From Flavobacteriales bacterium (GTDB lineage: Bacteria > Bacteroidota > Bacteroidia > Flavobacteriales > BACL11), in contig JAOHSR010000001.1 of the NCBI GenBank assembly GCA_028122735.1, forward strand, positions 79,711 through 143,710: 64,000 nt of DNA. Direction: 5' to 3'. The notes beneath the pieces were generated by a model. The model made no database searches. It saw only the letters and a program-made list of their open reading frames with translations, and was not told the origin of the DNA. Made by a program: the position numbers and the translations under genes. Shown piece by piece: positions 50,317 through 60,285 of this stretch (positions within the stretch are counted from its first letter, which is position 1; each line of letters opens with the position of its first letter).

Positions 50317-50814
50317 TTAAAGTTTAAGCTTTATCTTGACCTTATCAAGGATATTTTCACTTTCTTTTACATACAGAATACTTCCGACACTCTTGTCAAA
50401 AATATATGTATAGTCTCCTTCGCTTGCAACATCTTCTATTGCTTGACGGGCTTTTTGTAATATAGGCTCTAAGAGCTCTTGCTCTTTTGATTGTAATGCC
50501 TGTTGTGCATTCTGCTGAAAAGACTGTATTCTTTGTTCAAGACCTGTTATTTCTGTTACCTTATCTTGTTTTACTAAATCCGTATATGTAGCTTCATTTG
50601 CTTGGTACTCTTGAACACTTTGTTGGTATTCGGCAGTCATTGCTTGCAATTGAGATTCTAAACTTTTAGCAAAGGTTTGAACTTCTTCTTCAGCTGTTTT
50701 TCTTTCAGGCATTAACAGTAATAACTCTTGTGAATCAATGTAGCCAAACTTATTTTGTGAGAATGAACTGATTGAAATTAAAAATGTTAAGCTTAGTAAT
50801 AATATTTTTTTCAT
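50317..50814 (-). CDS. OmpH/Skp family chaperone
   Basis: Signal peptide, FGYIDSQELLLLMPERKTAEEEVQTF, coiled coil. Confidence 0.93.
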   Translation of the reverse strand: MKKILLLSLTFLISISSFSQNKFGYIDSQELLLLMPERKTAEEEVQTFAKSLESQLQAMTAEYQQSVQEYQANEATYTDLVKQDKVTEITGLEQRIQSFQQNAQQALQSKEQELLEPILQKARQAIEDVASEGDYTYIFDKSVGSILYVKESENILDKVKIKLKL

Positions 50815-50830
50815 TTTTGTTTTTATTAAA

Positions 50831-51340
50831 TTAATATCCTAGTAACTCTAGTATTTTATCACTCTTATCAAGGTTAGAATTTGTATAAAGCATTATTAAA
50901 TCACTTGAACTATCAAAGATAACAGCATATTTGTTGTTAGTTGCTAACTGTTGTACAGCATTATATATTTTATCTTGAATGGGTTTTACTAACTCTTGTC
51001 TTTTTATATATAAATCCCCCTGAGGAGCAAAGTATTTTTTTTGTAAATCTTTTGCTTCTTTCTCTTTACTCATAATTGCTTCTTCACGTTTATTTTTCAT
51101 AGGTTCAGTAAGAAGAACTTGTTCTTGTTGATAAGCGCGATACATAGCATCAACATCAGCATATTTTATCTCAATTTCTTTTTGCCACTCCGTAGATAAT
51201 GCATCAAGCTTATCTTGTGCTTGTTTGAATTCTGGAATTTTATTTAAAATATAGTCAGTATCAATATAAGCGAACTTTTGTGCATAACTGTCAAAAGAGA
51301 TAAATAGTAGAGTACTAACTAAGAATAATATTTTTTTCAT
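50831..51340 (-). CDS. OmpH/Skp family chaperone
   Basis: Signal peptide, FAYIDTDYILNKIPEFKQAQDKLD, coiled coil. Confidence 0.94.
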   Translation of the reverse strand: MKKILFLVSTLLFISFDSYAQKFAYIDTDYILNKIPEFKQAQDKLDALSTEWQKEIEIKYADVDAMYRAYQQEQVLLTEPMKNKREEAIMSKEKEAKDLQKKYFAPQGDLYIKRQELVKPIQDKIYNAVQQLATNNKYAVIFDSSSDLIMLYTNSNLDKSDKILELLGY

Positions 51341-51353
51341 TTTGCAAATTTAG

Positions 51354-53888
51354 TTAAAAATTTTGTCCTATTGAGAAATGAAACTGGCCACCATTAGCAT
51401 CTGGATTTCCTATTATTTCGTCTAATCCCCAACCATAATCTAATCCCATCATACCAATCATAGGAAGCATTATTTTAACCCCAATACCTACACTCCTTTT
51501 AATCCCAAAAGGATTGAAATTATCAAAGTCTTCCCAAGCATTTCCAGCTTCTAAAAATGCCAATGCATACATGGTTGATGTTGGATTTAAACTTAACGCA
51601 TATCTTATCTCAGCAGTGTATTTGTTGTAAATTGTAGCACCTGTTTGAGGTGAAAGAGAATTATTTGAATACCCTCTTAAAGCTACTAGTTCTCTACCGT
51701 CATTCATATACCCCATTCCACTTAACCCATCCCCACCAACATAAAACCTTTCAAATGGTGAAATTCCAAGTTGATCATTGTAGCCCCCAAGAAAACCAAA
51801 TTCTGTTTTAGTAGCAAGAATGAGTTTTTCAGTAAATGGAGAAAACCATGTAGCTTTAAATTTCCATTTATAATATTCAACCCACTTATATTTTTCTTGA
51901 TCAGTTAAGGATGAATAATCATCCACATTATCAAACATTGAATAAGGGGGTGATAGCTTTATTGATAACAAGAAATTAGAACCTTGTCTTGGATAATTCA
52001 ATTGATCAACTGAATTCCTACCAAGATTAATTTGATAATTTACATTGTTAGATTCACCATTCCTAAAAGAGAAGAATGATTGAGAGTTACTCAATTTGTA
52101 CTGAATAAAATTAAGTCCGTTATATAATGTGAAATAATCATCAGGATTTTTTAATCTTTTACCAATGCCTAGTGAAAGACCAGAAACTTGGATTTCTTGT
52201 CTCTCATCACCAGTTTGCCCATTTGAAGAAACAGATTTAGAAAGAGAAACTGATAGCGATGTAGGTTTTTTACCACCCAACCAAGGCTCTGTAAAAGACA
52301 TCATATAATTCTGATAATAAGCTCCATTTGACCTTGCTGTTAAAGACAATCTCTGTCCATCACCAGATGGAAGTGGTCTCCACTTACTTCCATTAAAAAT
52401 ATTTCTCGAAGAAAAATTATTAAAAGTAAGGCCTAAAGAACCAACCACTCTTCCTCCTCCCCAGCCTCCTTGAAGTTGGATTTGATCAGAAGATTTTTCA
52501 GAAACTATATACGTTACATCTACCTCATTTCTTGCTGGATTTGGATCTATTTTCACATCGAATGCTTCTGGATCAAAATATTGCATTTGAGCTAACTCCC
52601 TTTGAGAACGCATTATATCAGAACGTTTAAATAAATCCCCAGGTCTTGTTCTGAGCTCTCGCATAATTACATGATCTTGTGTTTTTGTATTTCCTTGTAC
52701 ACTTATTTTATTTAAGCGAGCTTGCTCTCCTTCATAAAGTCTTACCTCTATATCAATGGTGTTATTATTTGTTGCTATTTCTACAGGAGTTGCGTTAAAG
52801 AAAAGATATCCATCATTTAAGTATAATGAACTAATGTCGGTTCCCTCTTGACTACCAAATAATCTAGAGTCTAAAATGGATTGATTAAACACCTCTCCTT
52901 TGTCAATTCCTAATTGTGAACTTAATTGTTCATTTGTATATCTTGTGTTTCCAATAAAACTAATATCTCCAAAAAGATATGGTTCTCCTTCTTCTAAAGT
53001 TATTTCTATTGTTATTGTATTATCTTCATTTAGATAAGTTGTGTCATTAATAATTTTAGCATCACGGTATCCCTTATTGTTATATTCTTCTATTATATTA
53101 TTCTTATCATCTTCATAATTAGAATTTATAAATTTAGAAACTTTAAAAAACCTCCATTTGTTTTTAACTTTGGTTTCCTTCATGCTTTTCTTTAATCTTT
53201 TATTGCTTATAGCATATACTGTGTCTTTATTATTGAAAAAAGATTTGTTAGTGTTTACAATTTCTTTTCTTCCATAAACGATAATATCTTTAATCTTAAC
53301 TTTATCATATTTATTAATATCAAAAATTAAGATTGAGGCATTTGCAGATGTTGAATCTTTTGCGACGATATGCTTTACACTAACATTTAAATATCCTTTA
53401 TCAGTATAAAACTTTCTAATCTTATTTACACTATTTTTAATTAAGTTTTGAGTTAAAACTTTTCCTCTCATTAATTTCAGATCATCTTTTAATGTCGTAA
53501 TATTTGATTTACTGATATCACCTTTAAACTTAAATTTGGATAATCTTGGATACTCTTTTAGAATAATATTTAAATAGATTGAATCATTTATAATTTTATC
53601 ATACTCAATTTTTATATCTGAAAATAGATTTTGTTTCCAAAGTTTGTTAATGGCAATGCTTATGTCATTTCCTGGAATAGAAATGATTTGATTTATTTTT
53701 AATGCTGATATATCAGTTATTGTAGACTTACTTAAAAATTTAATCCCTTTTATAGAAATATCAGCAAGAATATAATCTTTAGGCTGAGTATAATCAATAG
53801 GATCAGTATTAACTATACTATCTTGAGCATTAATAAAATGATTGCTAAAAATCATTACTAGAAATATCAATAATAATTTTATCTTCAT
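51354..53888 (-). CDS. bamA: Outer membrane protein assembly factor BamA
   Basis: POTRA repeats and Omp85 barrel (FNNFSSRNIF, VGIGVKIMLPMIGMMGLDYGWG, FHFSIGQNF). Confidence 0.95.
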   Translation of the reverse strand: MKIKLLLIFLVMIFSNHFINAQDSIVNTDPIDYTQPKDYILADISIKGIKFLSKSTITDISALKINQIISIPGNDISIAINKLWKQNLFSDIKIEYDKIINDSIYLNIILKEYPRLSKFKFKGDISKSNITTLKDDLKLMRGKVLTQNLIKNSVNKIRKFYTDKGYLNVSVKHIVAKDSTSANASILIFDINKYDKVKIKDIIVYGRKEIVNTNKSFFNNKDTVYAISNKRLKKSMKETKVKNKWRFFKVSKFINSNYEDDKNNIIEEYNNKGYRDAKIINDTTYLNEDNTITIEITLEEGEPYLFGDISFIGNTRYTNEQLSSQLGIDKGEVFNQSILDSRLFGSQEGTDISSLYLNDGYLFFNATPVEIATNNNTIDIEVRLYEGEQARLNKISVQGNTKTQDHVIMRELRTRPGDLFKRSDIMRSQRELAQMQYFDPEAFDVKIDPNPARNEVDVTYIVSEKSSDQIQLQGGWGGGRVVGSLGLTFNNFSSRNIFNGSKWRPLPSGDGQRLSLTARSNGAYYQNYMMSFTEPWLGGKKPTSLSVSLSKSVSSNGQTGDERQEIQVSGLSLGIGKRLKNPDDYFTLYNGLNFIQYKLSNSQSFFSFRNGESNNVNYQINLGRNSVDQLNYPRQGSNFLLSIKLSPPYSMFDNVDDYSSLTDQEKYKWVEYYKWKFKATWFSPFTEKLILATKTEFGFLGGYNDQLGISPFERFYVGGDGLSGMGYMNDGRELVALRGYSNNSLSPQTGATIYNKYTAEIRYALSLNPTSTMYALAFLEAGNAWEDFDNFNPFGIKRSVGIGVKIMLPMIGMMGLDYGWGLDEIIGNPDANGGQFHFSIGQNF

Positions 53889-54605
53889 TTATATTGTAGT
53901 TGTTTTTCCAAATCTTCTTTCTCTATTTTGATACTCAATTATTGCTTCTTTTAAATCCTCTTTTCTAAAATCTGGCCATTTTTTTTCTGTAAAATAAAGT
54001 TCAGAATATGCTATTTGCCAAAGCATGAAGTTGCTAATTCTTTTCTCTCCACTTGTTCTAATTAAAAGTTCAGGATCAGGAACGTTATTTGTGGATAGAT
54101 ATTGTAGGAAAATATCCTCAGAAAAATTTTCTGAAGTAACCTCTTGCTGTAATATTTTTTTTATGGCATTAATTATCTCCCATTTTCCACTGTAACTTAG
54201 AGCTAATATTAATGTCATTCCAGTGTTATCTTTTGTTTTTTTAATTGATTCAGCAAGTTCTTTTTGACATTTTAAAGGTAATTGTGAAATATCTCCTATT
54301 GTTTTTAAGGAAATATTGTTTTTTATAAGATCTTTTGTTTCGTTATTTATTGCTTTTATTAAAAGTGTCATTAATGCATTTACTTCAGATTTTGGTCTTT
54401 TCCAATTTTCTGTTGAAAATGCAAATAATGTTAAGAATTCAACTCCATATTCAACAGCACCTTCGATTGTATCTCTCACAGATTTAATCCCTTGATTATG
54501 TCCAAAAACTCTTTTTTTTCCGCGTTCCTTTGCCCAACGTCCATTGCCATCCATTGTAATGGCTATGTGTTTGGGAATATTTAGTTTGTTTATTAATTCT
54601 GACAT
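53889..54605 (-). CDS. uppS: Isoprenyl (undecaprenyl) diphosphate synthase
   Basis: HIAITMDGNGRWAKERG, LTLFAFSTENWKRP, LLIRTSGEKRISNFMLWQIAYSELYF. Confidence 0.97.
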   Translation of the reverse strand: MSELINKLNIPKHIAITMDGNGRWAKERGKKRVFGHNQGIKSVRDTIEGAVEYGVEFLTLFAFSTENWKRPKSEVNALMTLLIKAINNETKDLIKNNISLKTIGDISQLPLKCQKELAESIKKTKDNTGMTLILALSYSGKWEIINAIKKILQQEVTSENFSEDIFLQYLSTNNVPDPELLIRTSGEKRISNFMLWQIAYSELYFTEKKWPDFRKEDLKEAIIEYQNRERRFGKTTTI

Positions 54606-54621
54606 TTAAATTTGGCACCTA

Positions 54622-55452
54622 TTATTCGTAATTACAACCATTTGTGTCATTATTTAATCTAAACGAGATAGTAATTCCACTATAATAGTACCAGTCATCT
54701 TTTAACTCATTACCCCTTTGTTCATCTTTACTATGAGTATATGTAGGGTCAGACATTTCTATATTTGAAGCTCCAAATTCAGTTGGTGTTCCAGGATATG
54801 TAGTGCTTACATCATCTAAATAGTCGGTATATGTTTTTCGTGCACTAAAGGAAAAAATGATATTGAGGTTGTCATTTAGTGAGATTTTTACCCCTCCCCC
54901 CATTGGAATTGCAATCTGTGTTCTAGAATATTTCTTTCTATCTGGATATGCTGTAGTTCCCTGTCCTTCTGTTCCAAGCGGCTGGAGATCTACCCATTGA
55001 CCATTGGAGTTTTCAGCTTGAGGATTAAAGTTATATATTGATATTCCACTAAAAATAAAAGGTGTCCAATCATATAACACACTTCCCACTTCATAAGGAA
55101 GAAAGTTAAATTCAATTTGGGATGAAAGCTCTTGGATTGAGCTTTTAAAATGTAGTCCTCTATCTAAGCGGATAATATCATCTGATTCTCTGTCATCAGC
55201 ATCGATTTTTAGTAGTGAAATTTCTGCTTTTAATGAAAATCTCCTATCAATATTTCTTCTTATTGTAAAGCTTGCAGCCGGATTTGCAGAATTGAAGTGA
55301 TTACTATTTAAATCACCTGTATAATAAGAAAGACCACCTTTAATTCCAAGCTCAGTATTTGGTTTGAAAAGTTGAGAAGATACAGTTTTTGGAAAAAAAC
55401 AAATACATATTAATAGCAAAGTTGATTTAAGTACATGATTTAATTCAGTCAT
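54622..55452 (-). CDS. DUF6089 / PorG family outer-membrane protein
   Basis: ELGIKGGLSYYTGDLN...; gene order next to uppS-bamA-skp-skp. Confidence 0.82.
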   Translation of the reverse strand: MTELNHVLKSTLLLICICFFPKTVSSQLFKPNTELGIKGGLSYYTGDLNSNHFNSANPAASFTIRRNIDRRFSLKAEISLLKIDADDRESDDIIRLDRGLHFKSSIQELSSQIEFNFLPYEVGSVLYDWTPFIFSGISIYNFNPQAENSNGQWVDLQPLGTEGQGTTAYPDRKKYSRTQIAIPMGGGVKISLNDNLNIIFSFSARKTYTDYLDDVSTTYPGTPTEFGASNIEMSDPTYTHSKDEQRGNELKDDWYYYSGITISFRLNNDTNGCNYE

Positions 55453-55512
55453 TTTCTTATAAGGAAGATGTTTTACAAATATAATTTTTATCGATTGTTT
55501 TATAAAGAATTA

Positions 55513-56391
55513 TTAATTTCTTTTATCACTTCCCCACATTAATTTACTTCTAATAGTAGATGTAAACGTATTTCCTTGGGGTTCAATTAAATTTATTCTA
55601 AAATTGGCTTTTTTTATTGTTAGCTCTTCTGATGAGTCAAATGCTCTAGAACAGGAGTCTAAAGCAACAAGAGCTAATTGATCTCTATCTTCAACTTTTA
55701 GCTTTATAATACTATTGTCATTAATAATTATCGGCCTTACATTTAAATTATGAGGAGCAATTGGAGTTATGATAATGTTGTTTGTTCCAGGAGAAATTAT
55801 TGGACCACCACAACTTAGAGAATATCCGGTAGAGCCTGTAGGAGTAGAGATTATTAAACCATCTGCCCAATACGTATTTAAAAATTCGTCATCTACAAAA
55901 GTGTCAATTTTCACCATTGAAGAGGTGTCTTTTTTTAACACAGCAACTTCATTAAGAGCAAAGTTTTTGTTTTTAAAAAGATTATTTGTTGATGAAAGAG
56001 TGAGTAGTGTACGTCTATTAATATTATAGTTGTTAGCTAAAACATCATTAACCGCTTTATCAATTTGATCAGGCGCTACACTCGAGATAAAACCAAGTCT
56101 TCCTGTATTAATTCCTAATATAGGAATGTTACTATCTCTTACATATGATACTGCATTAAGTAGTGTTCCGTCACCACCAATACTAAATAAAACATCTGCT
56201 TTGTTTTTTAAATCATCATGGTTGGTAAATGTGAAAACATCATTTTTAAAGCGCAATCTATCTTCGAGATAATTATAGAAAAATTGTTCTACATAAATTT
56301 TTACATTTTCAGCTTCTAATTTATTAATTAGATGTTGAATGTATTTGTTGAAATTTTCAGAAAAATTTGTTCCAAAAAGTGCTATTTTCAT
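55513..56391 (-). CDS. nadK: NAD kinase
   Basis: FSIGGDGTLLNAVS, GINTGRLGFIS, NEVAVLKKDTSSMVKI, ISTPTGSTGYSLSCGGPII. Confidence 0.96.
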   Translation of the reverse strand: MKIALFGTNFSENFNKYIQHLINKLEAENVKIYVEQFFYNYLEDRLRFKNDVFTFTNHDDLKNKADVLFSIGGDGTLLNAVSYVRDSNIPILGINTGRLGFISSVAPDQIDKAVNDVLANNYNINRRTLLTLSSTNNLFKNKNFALNEVAVLKKDTSSMVKIDTFVDDEFLNTYWADGLIISTPTGSTGYSLSCGGPIISPGTNNIIITPIAPHNLNVRPIIINDNSIIKLKVEDRDQLALVALDSCSRAFDSSEELTIKKANFRINLIEPQGNTFTSTIRSKLMWGSDKRN

Positions 56392-57821
56392 TTTTTATTT
56401 GTTTCTCCAAATGGGTTCGAAAAGTGTAAAAATACTCCTTTTTCACCTAATTCATTTATAGAAAATTCAATTCTTAACATCTTATCATAATAGGTTACGT
56501 AATCAATACTAAAGCCTCTTCCCCATAGAAGTGTGTTTTCTAGAGAATTTTGATTGTAATTATGCCTGATATTAGTATATCCAAGATCAGAAAAAACAGT
56601 AGCATAAATTGAGAAGTGAGCCTTGTTGAATTGCTTTCTTTTAATATATTGAAGGTTAATTTTTTTATTTTCTATTAAAATTAATTTTAATGCAGTTTTT
56701 GACAAATAAAAATCTTTTCCATCAACAACGTAAAACTCATATCCTCTTACATAATCTTCAAATCCAAGTGTTTGATTTGCAAAATAAGCGAGCTCATCTG
56801 CATTACTAATTCTAGATTTAAGGCTTGATCCTAAAATAAATCTATTTGAGAAGTGCCTGTGTTTTTCTAATTGAAAACTAATTTCATAATGATTAATAGG
56901 GCTTTTAAAAGCAATATTTTTAGAAATCTCAATATCAAAATAATTTCCATTAGTTGGATAAATATTACTGTTTCTATTTTCATGAATAAGTTGATAGCTT
57001 ATTTTTCCAAAACTACCTTTATCATTTGTATTAAGTAGATAGTTTGGGTTTCTGAAAATTATCTCAGTATTAACTTTTGTTGAATGATAATCAAAATTTA
57101 TTTTGTGTTTTGTTTTTAAATTTTTTCTATATATAAACTCAATATTGAGAAGCATTTCGTTAGAGGAAAAAGAATTATCATCTTCAAAATACACTAACTC
57201 ATTATTAATTGTTTGATAAAACGTTTTTTTCCTTCTAAAAAACTCAAGATGCGTATTTATTCCAAGAGTTTTTTGTTTATTCATATTTGGTGTCTCGAAC
57301 CTTAGCATGTAGTGCTCTTTAAATCCTTTTCTGAATTTGAGCATTAGTAGTTCATTTTGACCTCTAAAGTTTTCGATATTTAGAAATAACCCATAATTAA
57401 GTCTTGAGAAGTCAGAATAATTGCTGCTTTTAAATTCGTCCCACCAAACATTGAAGTTTCTTTCTGAAATTTCAAGTATTGGATATGGCCAAATGTACCA
57501 TCTCTCTGTTACTTCAATTAAGATTATTATATTTTTTTCGTTTACGGTATTACTAATTGTAATGAAGTTAAAAAGGTTAAGATTTGTTAAGTTAACTTTA
57601 CTTTCAGCCTCTATTTTTTTTAGTTTGGCAATATCTATTAGATCACCTTTTTTAAAACTTAACTCTCTTAAGATTATAGATTCCTTTGTGATTTTATTAC
57701 CTGTAATAATGATTTTTGATATTTGATGCTCTTTAGTTTCTGTAGATATATCATTATTACTTAAACATATATTTATATTAACTGTCAATAAACAAATAAA
57801 AATTGCTATTAACTTGTTCAT
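56388..57821 (-). CDS. POTRA-domain outer-membrane barrel protein (BamA/TamA-like)
   Basis: IIITGNKITKESIILRELSFKKGDLIDIAKLKK POTRA; ERWYIWPYPILEISERNFNVWW; beta-barrel C-terminus. Confidence 0.8.
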   Translation of the reverse strand: MNKLIAIFICLLTVNINICLSNNDISTETKEHQISKIIITGNKITKESIILRELSFKKGDLIDIAKLKKIEAESKVNLTNLNLFNFITISNTVNEKNIIILIEVTERWYIWPYPILEISERNFNVWWDEFKSSNYSDFSRLNYGLFLNIENFRGQNELLMLKFRKGFKEHYMLRFETPNMNKQKTLGINTHLEFFRRKKTFYQTINNELVYFEDDNSFSSNEMLLNIEFIYRKNLKTKHKINFDYHSTKVNTEIIFRNPNYLLNTNDKGSFGKISYQLIHENRNSNIYPTNGNYFDIEISKNIAFKSPINHYEISFQLEKHRHFSNRFILGSSLKSRISNADELAYFANQTLGFEDYVRGYEFYVVDGKDFYLSKTALKLILIENKKINLQYIKRKQFNKAHFSIYATVFSDLGYTNIRHNYNQNSLENTLLWGRGFSIDYVTYYDKMLRIEFSINELGEKGVFLHFSNPFGETNKK

Positions 57822-57903
57822 TAATTCTTTGTTGATTTTGAAAGAGTCATAATTAATTTTTATAAAAAGTAATTATTTTTTAAATAGCAAACATACTATT
57901 TTT

Positions 57904-57911
57904 TACATTTG
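57904..57911 (+). promoter_or_regulatory. -7 box (TACATTTG) for pdxJ
   Basis: Matches TAnnTTTG upstream of ATG 57929. Confidence 0.45.
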
Positions 57912-57928
57912 TTAAATAAGTTTTTGAG

Positions 57929-58639
57929 ATGACTAAACTGAGTGTTAATATTAATAAAATTGCAACTTTAAGAAATGCTAGAGGAGGTGATTTCCCAAAT
58001 GTTTTAAAAGCAGCAGTTGATTGCCAGGCTTTTGGAGCTGATGGGATTACAGTTCATCCAAGACCAGATCAAAGACATATTACTAAGAAAGATGCATTTG
58101 ATCTTAAAGGCGTAATTACAACAGAATATAATATTGAGGGCTATCCTTCTAAAGATTTTATTGAAATGGTTTTAGAGATATCTCCTGATCAAGTAACACT
58201 TGTTCCGGACGCTGTTGATGTAATCACATCAGACAGTGGTTGGGATACTATAACACATAATTCATTTTTAAAAGAAATAATTACAGAGTTTAAGGCAAAC
58301 GGTATTAGAACTTCAATTTTTGTTAATCCTGAAGTCAAAATAATTGAAGGGGCCAAATTATGTGGAACTGATAGAATAGAGTTATATACAGAAGATTATG
58401 CATCTAGATATTCTGTTGATAAAAATCAAGCCATTTTCCCATATTTGGCCGCAGCTGAAAAAGCTCTTGAGTATGACCTTAAAATTAATGCTGGTCATGA
58501 TTTAAATCTTAATAATCTAGGTTTTTTTGTGGATAACATTAATCATGTATCAGAGGTCTCTATAGGTCATGCCTTGATCTCAGATGCCATTTATCTAGGT
58601 CTTGAAAATACAATACAAATGTATAAACGATTATTATGA
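57929..58639 (+). CDS. pdxJ: Pyridoxine 5'-phosphate synthase
   Basis: LSVNINKIATLRNARGGDFPN, GITVHPRPDQRHI, INAGHDLNLNNL. Confidence 0.97.
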   Translation: MTKLSVNINKIATLRNARGGDFPNVLKAAVDCQAFGADGITVHPRPDQRHITKKDAFDLKGVITTEYNIEGYPSKDFIEMVLEISPDQVTLVPDAVDVITSDSGWDTITHNSFLKEIITEFKANGIRTSIFVNPEVKIIEGAKLCGTDRIELYTEDYASRYSVDKNQAIFPYLAAAEKALEYDLKINAGHDLNLNNLGFFVDNINHVSEVSIGHALISDAIYLGLENTIQMYKRLL

Positions 58640-59424
58640 TGTTTTCTAGAATTTATGGTAAAGGGCAAGCGGTTATTATTATACATGGCCTTTTTGGAAT
58701 GAGTGATAACTGGAATTCAATTGGAAAAAAAATATCTGACAATTTTAATGTACATATTATTGACTTAAGGAATCATGGTAGGTCTTTTCATAATAATAAT
58801 TTTTCATACCATGATATGTCTAATGATCTGCAAGAATATCTGTTTCAACATAATATTCAAAAACCAATTTTAATAGGCCATTCCCTTGGGGGAAAAGTAG
58901 CTATGGATTTTTGTTTTAAAAACGCAGAAAAAGTGAAAGGACTAATTGTTGTTGATATAGCGCCTAAAACTTATAATGTTGATTTTCATAATAAACTGTT
59001 AAATATTCTCAATAGTTTGCCTATTAGTAATTATAATAGTAGAGATGAAATTGATAAAGTTCTTTCTAAATCTATTACTGAATTATCTATAAGATCTTTC
59101 TTAATGAAGAGTCTTTACAGAGATGGGGATAAAAGTTTTAATTGGCGATTTAATATAGAAGTTCTAAAAAAAGAGCTTAGTAATATTAAAAATGCAGATT
59201 TTTTAAATGGAGAGCTTACCCTTCCAACAGTTTTCATAAAAGGAGGTAATTCTAACTATATAAATTCTGTTGATGAGAGTTTGATTTCAAAGCATTTTAA
59301 AAATTCAAGAATAAGAGAAGTTGTTGGGGCAGGACATTGGGTTCATGCTGAAAAACCAAACCTTTTTTATGATGAGGTTATAACTTTTATAACTCAAGAA
59401 CTAGGTTGTCCATTGCAAAATTAA
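58636..59424 (+). CDS. Alpha/beta fold hydrolase
   Basis: IIIHGLFGMSDNWNSIGKK, LIGHSLGGKVAMDF, GAGHWVHAEKP. Confidence 0.95.
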   Translation: MMFSRIYGKGQAVIIIHGLFGMSDNWNSIGKKISDNFNVHIIDLRNHGRSFHNNNFSYHDMSNDLQEYLFQHNIQKPILIGHSLGGKVAMDFCFKNAEKVKGLIVVDIAPKTYNVDFHNKLLNILNSLPISNYNSRDEIDKVLSKSITELSIRSFLMKSLYRDGDKSFNWRFNIEVLKKELSNIKNADFLNGELTLPTVFIKGGNSNYINSVDESLISKHFKNSRIREVVGAGHWVHAEKPNLFYDEVITFITQELGCPLQN

Positions 59425-60268
59425 AACCTAACTTTTTCACTTCGAATTGCTCTTTGCTTTCTTTAATTATAAGAGGATTAGTATGGTTAAGATGAGTGAA
59501 AAACACTTTTTGTTTATTTTGTTTTGATAAATCCTTAAAAAGCTTCATGCTTTCCTTTACAAATGGATGCGGTATTTTACTCATATCTCTACCAAGCTCA
59601 CCATCTTGATAAAATGTTCCATCAAGCAAAGCATAATCAACAATCTTTATCATTTCTATTATGTCTTTGTCCCACAGGTGCCACTTATCAATATCTGGTA
59701 TATACAATAGCTTTTTTTTCATTGTAGATACCAAATAACAAACTGTTTCAGAATATTCATCTCTATGAGGAACTAAAATTGGAGTAATACTAATTCGTGA
59801 ATTTAATTTTATAGTAAGCTCATTTTGGATTTTTTCTAATGTAATATTTTGAAGTTTTATTAATTGATCCCATGGGCCATTATTGCTTAAAAAGTCAAAC
59901 ATTCTCTGCATACAGTAAACTTTTATTTTCTTGCTCCCAATTACTTCTTGACCTAATTGAGCTAAGCCAAGATAGTGTCCGATGTGAGCGTGAGTTAAAA
60001 AAAATCCGTTAATTTTTTCTGATTTGCTTTTTTTATAAAGTTCATTTAGCTGTTCCTTTAAGTCGGGAGTTGCGTCAATTATCCATTGCTCTGAACTTAT
60101 GGGGTCTACAATTGCTATAGAGCTGACCCTAGTTGGTTTTTCATTTTTTAAAACAGCATTCTTACAGCATACTTTTTTGCAAATAGCCATTGGGTACCCA
60201 CCATCCTGAGCGCTACCAAGTATCATTATATATGGTTTCTTTAATCCTTCTTTTTTGTTTTTAAGCAT
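59387..60268 (-). CDS. PqqB-like MBL-fold metallohydrolase
   Basis: ILGSAQDGGYPMAICKKVCCKNA; FFLTHAHIGHYLGLAQLG; LLDGTFYQDGELGRDMSKIPHPFV. Confidence 0.85.
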   Translation of the reverse strand: MLKNKKEGLKKPYIMILGSAQDGGYPMAICKKVCCKNAVLKNEKPTRVSSIAIVDPISSEQWIIDATPDLKEQLNELYKKSKSEKINGFFLTHAHIGHYLGLAQLGQEVIGSKKIKVYCMQRMFDFLSNNGPWDQLIKLQNITLEKIQNELTIKLNSRISITPILVPHRDEYSETVCYLVSTMKKKLLYIPDIDKWHLWDKDIIEMIKIVDYALLDGTFYQDGELGRDMSKIPHPFVKESMKLFKDLSKQNKQKVFFTHLNHTNPLIIKESKEQFEVKKLGFNFAMDNLVLEL

Positions 60269-60285
60269 TATGATTCAAAAAGTTT

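Noticed and set aside
57421-57726. 101-aa plus-strand ORF
   Set aside because: Antisense to the POTRA outer-membrane protein; hydrophobic artefact of AT-rich sequence
59387-60268. PQQ biosynthesis locus
   Set aside because: No pqqA, pqqC, pqqD or pqqE in the window; only an orphan PqqB-like protein
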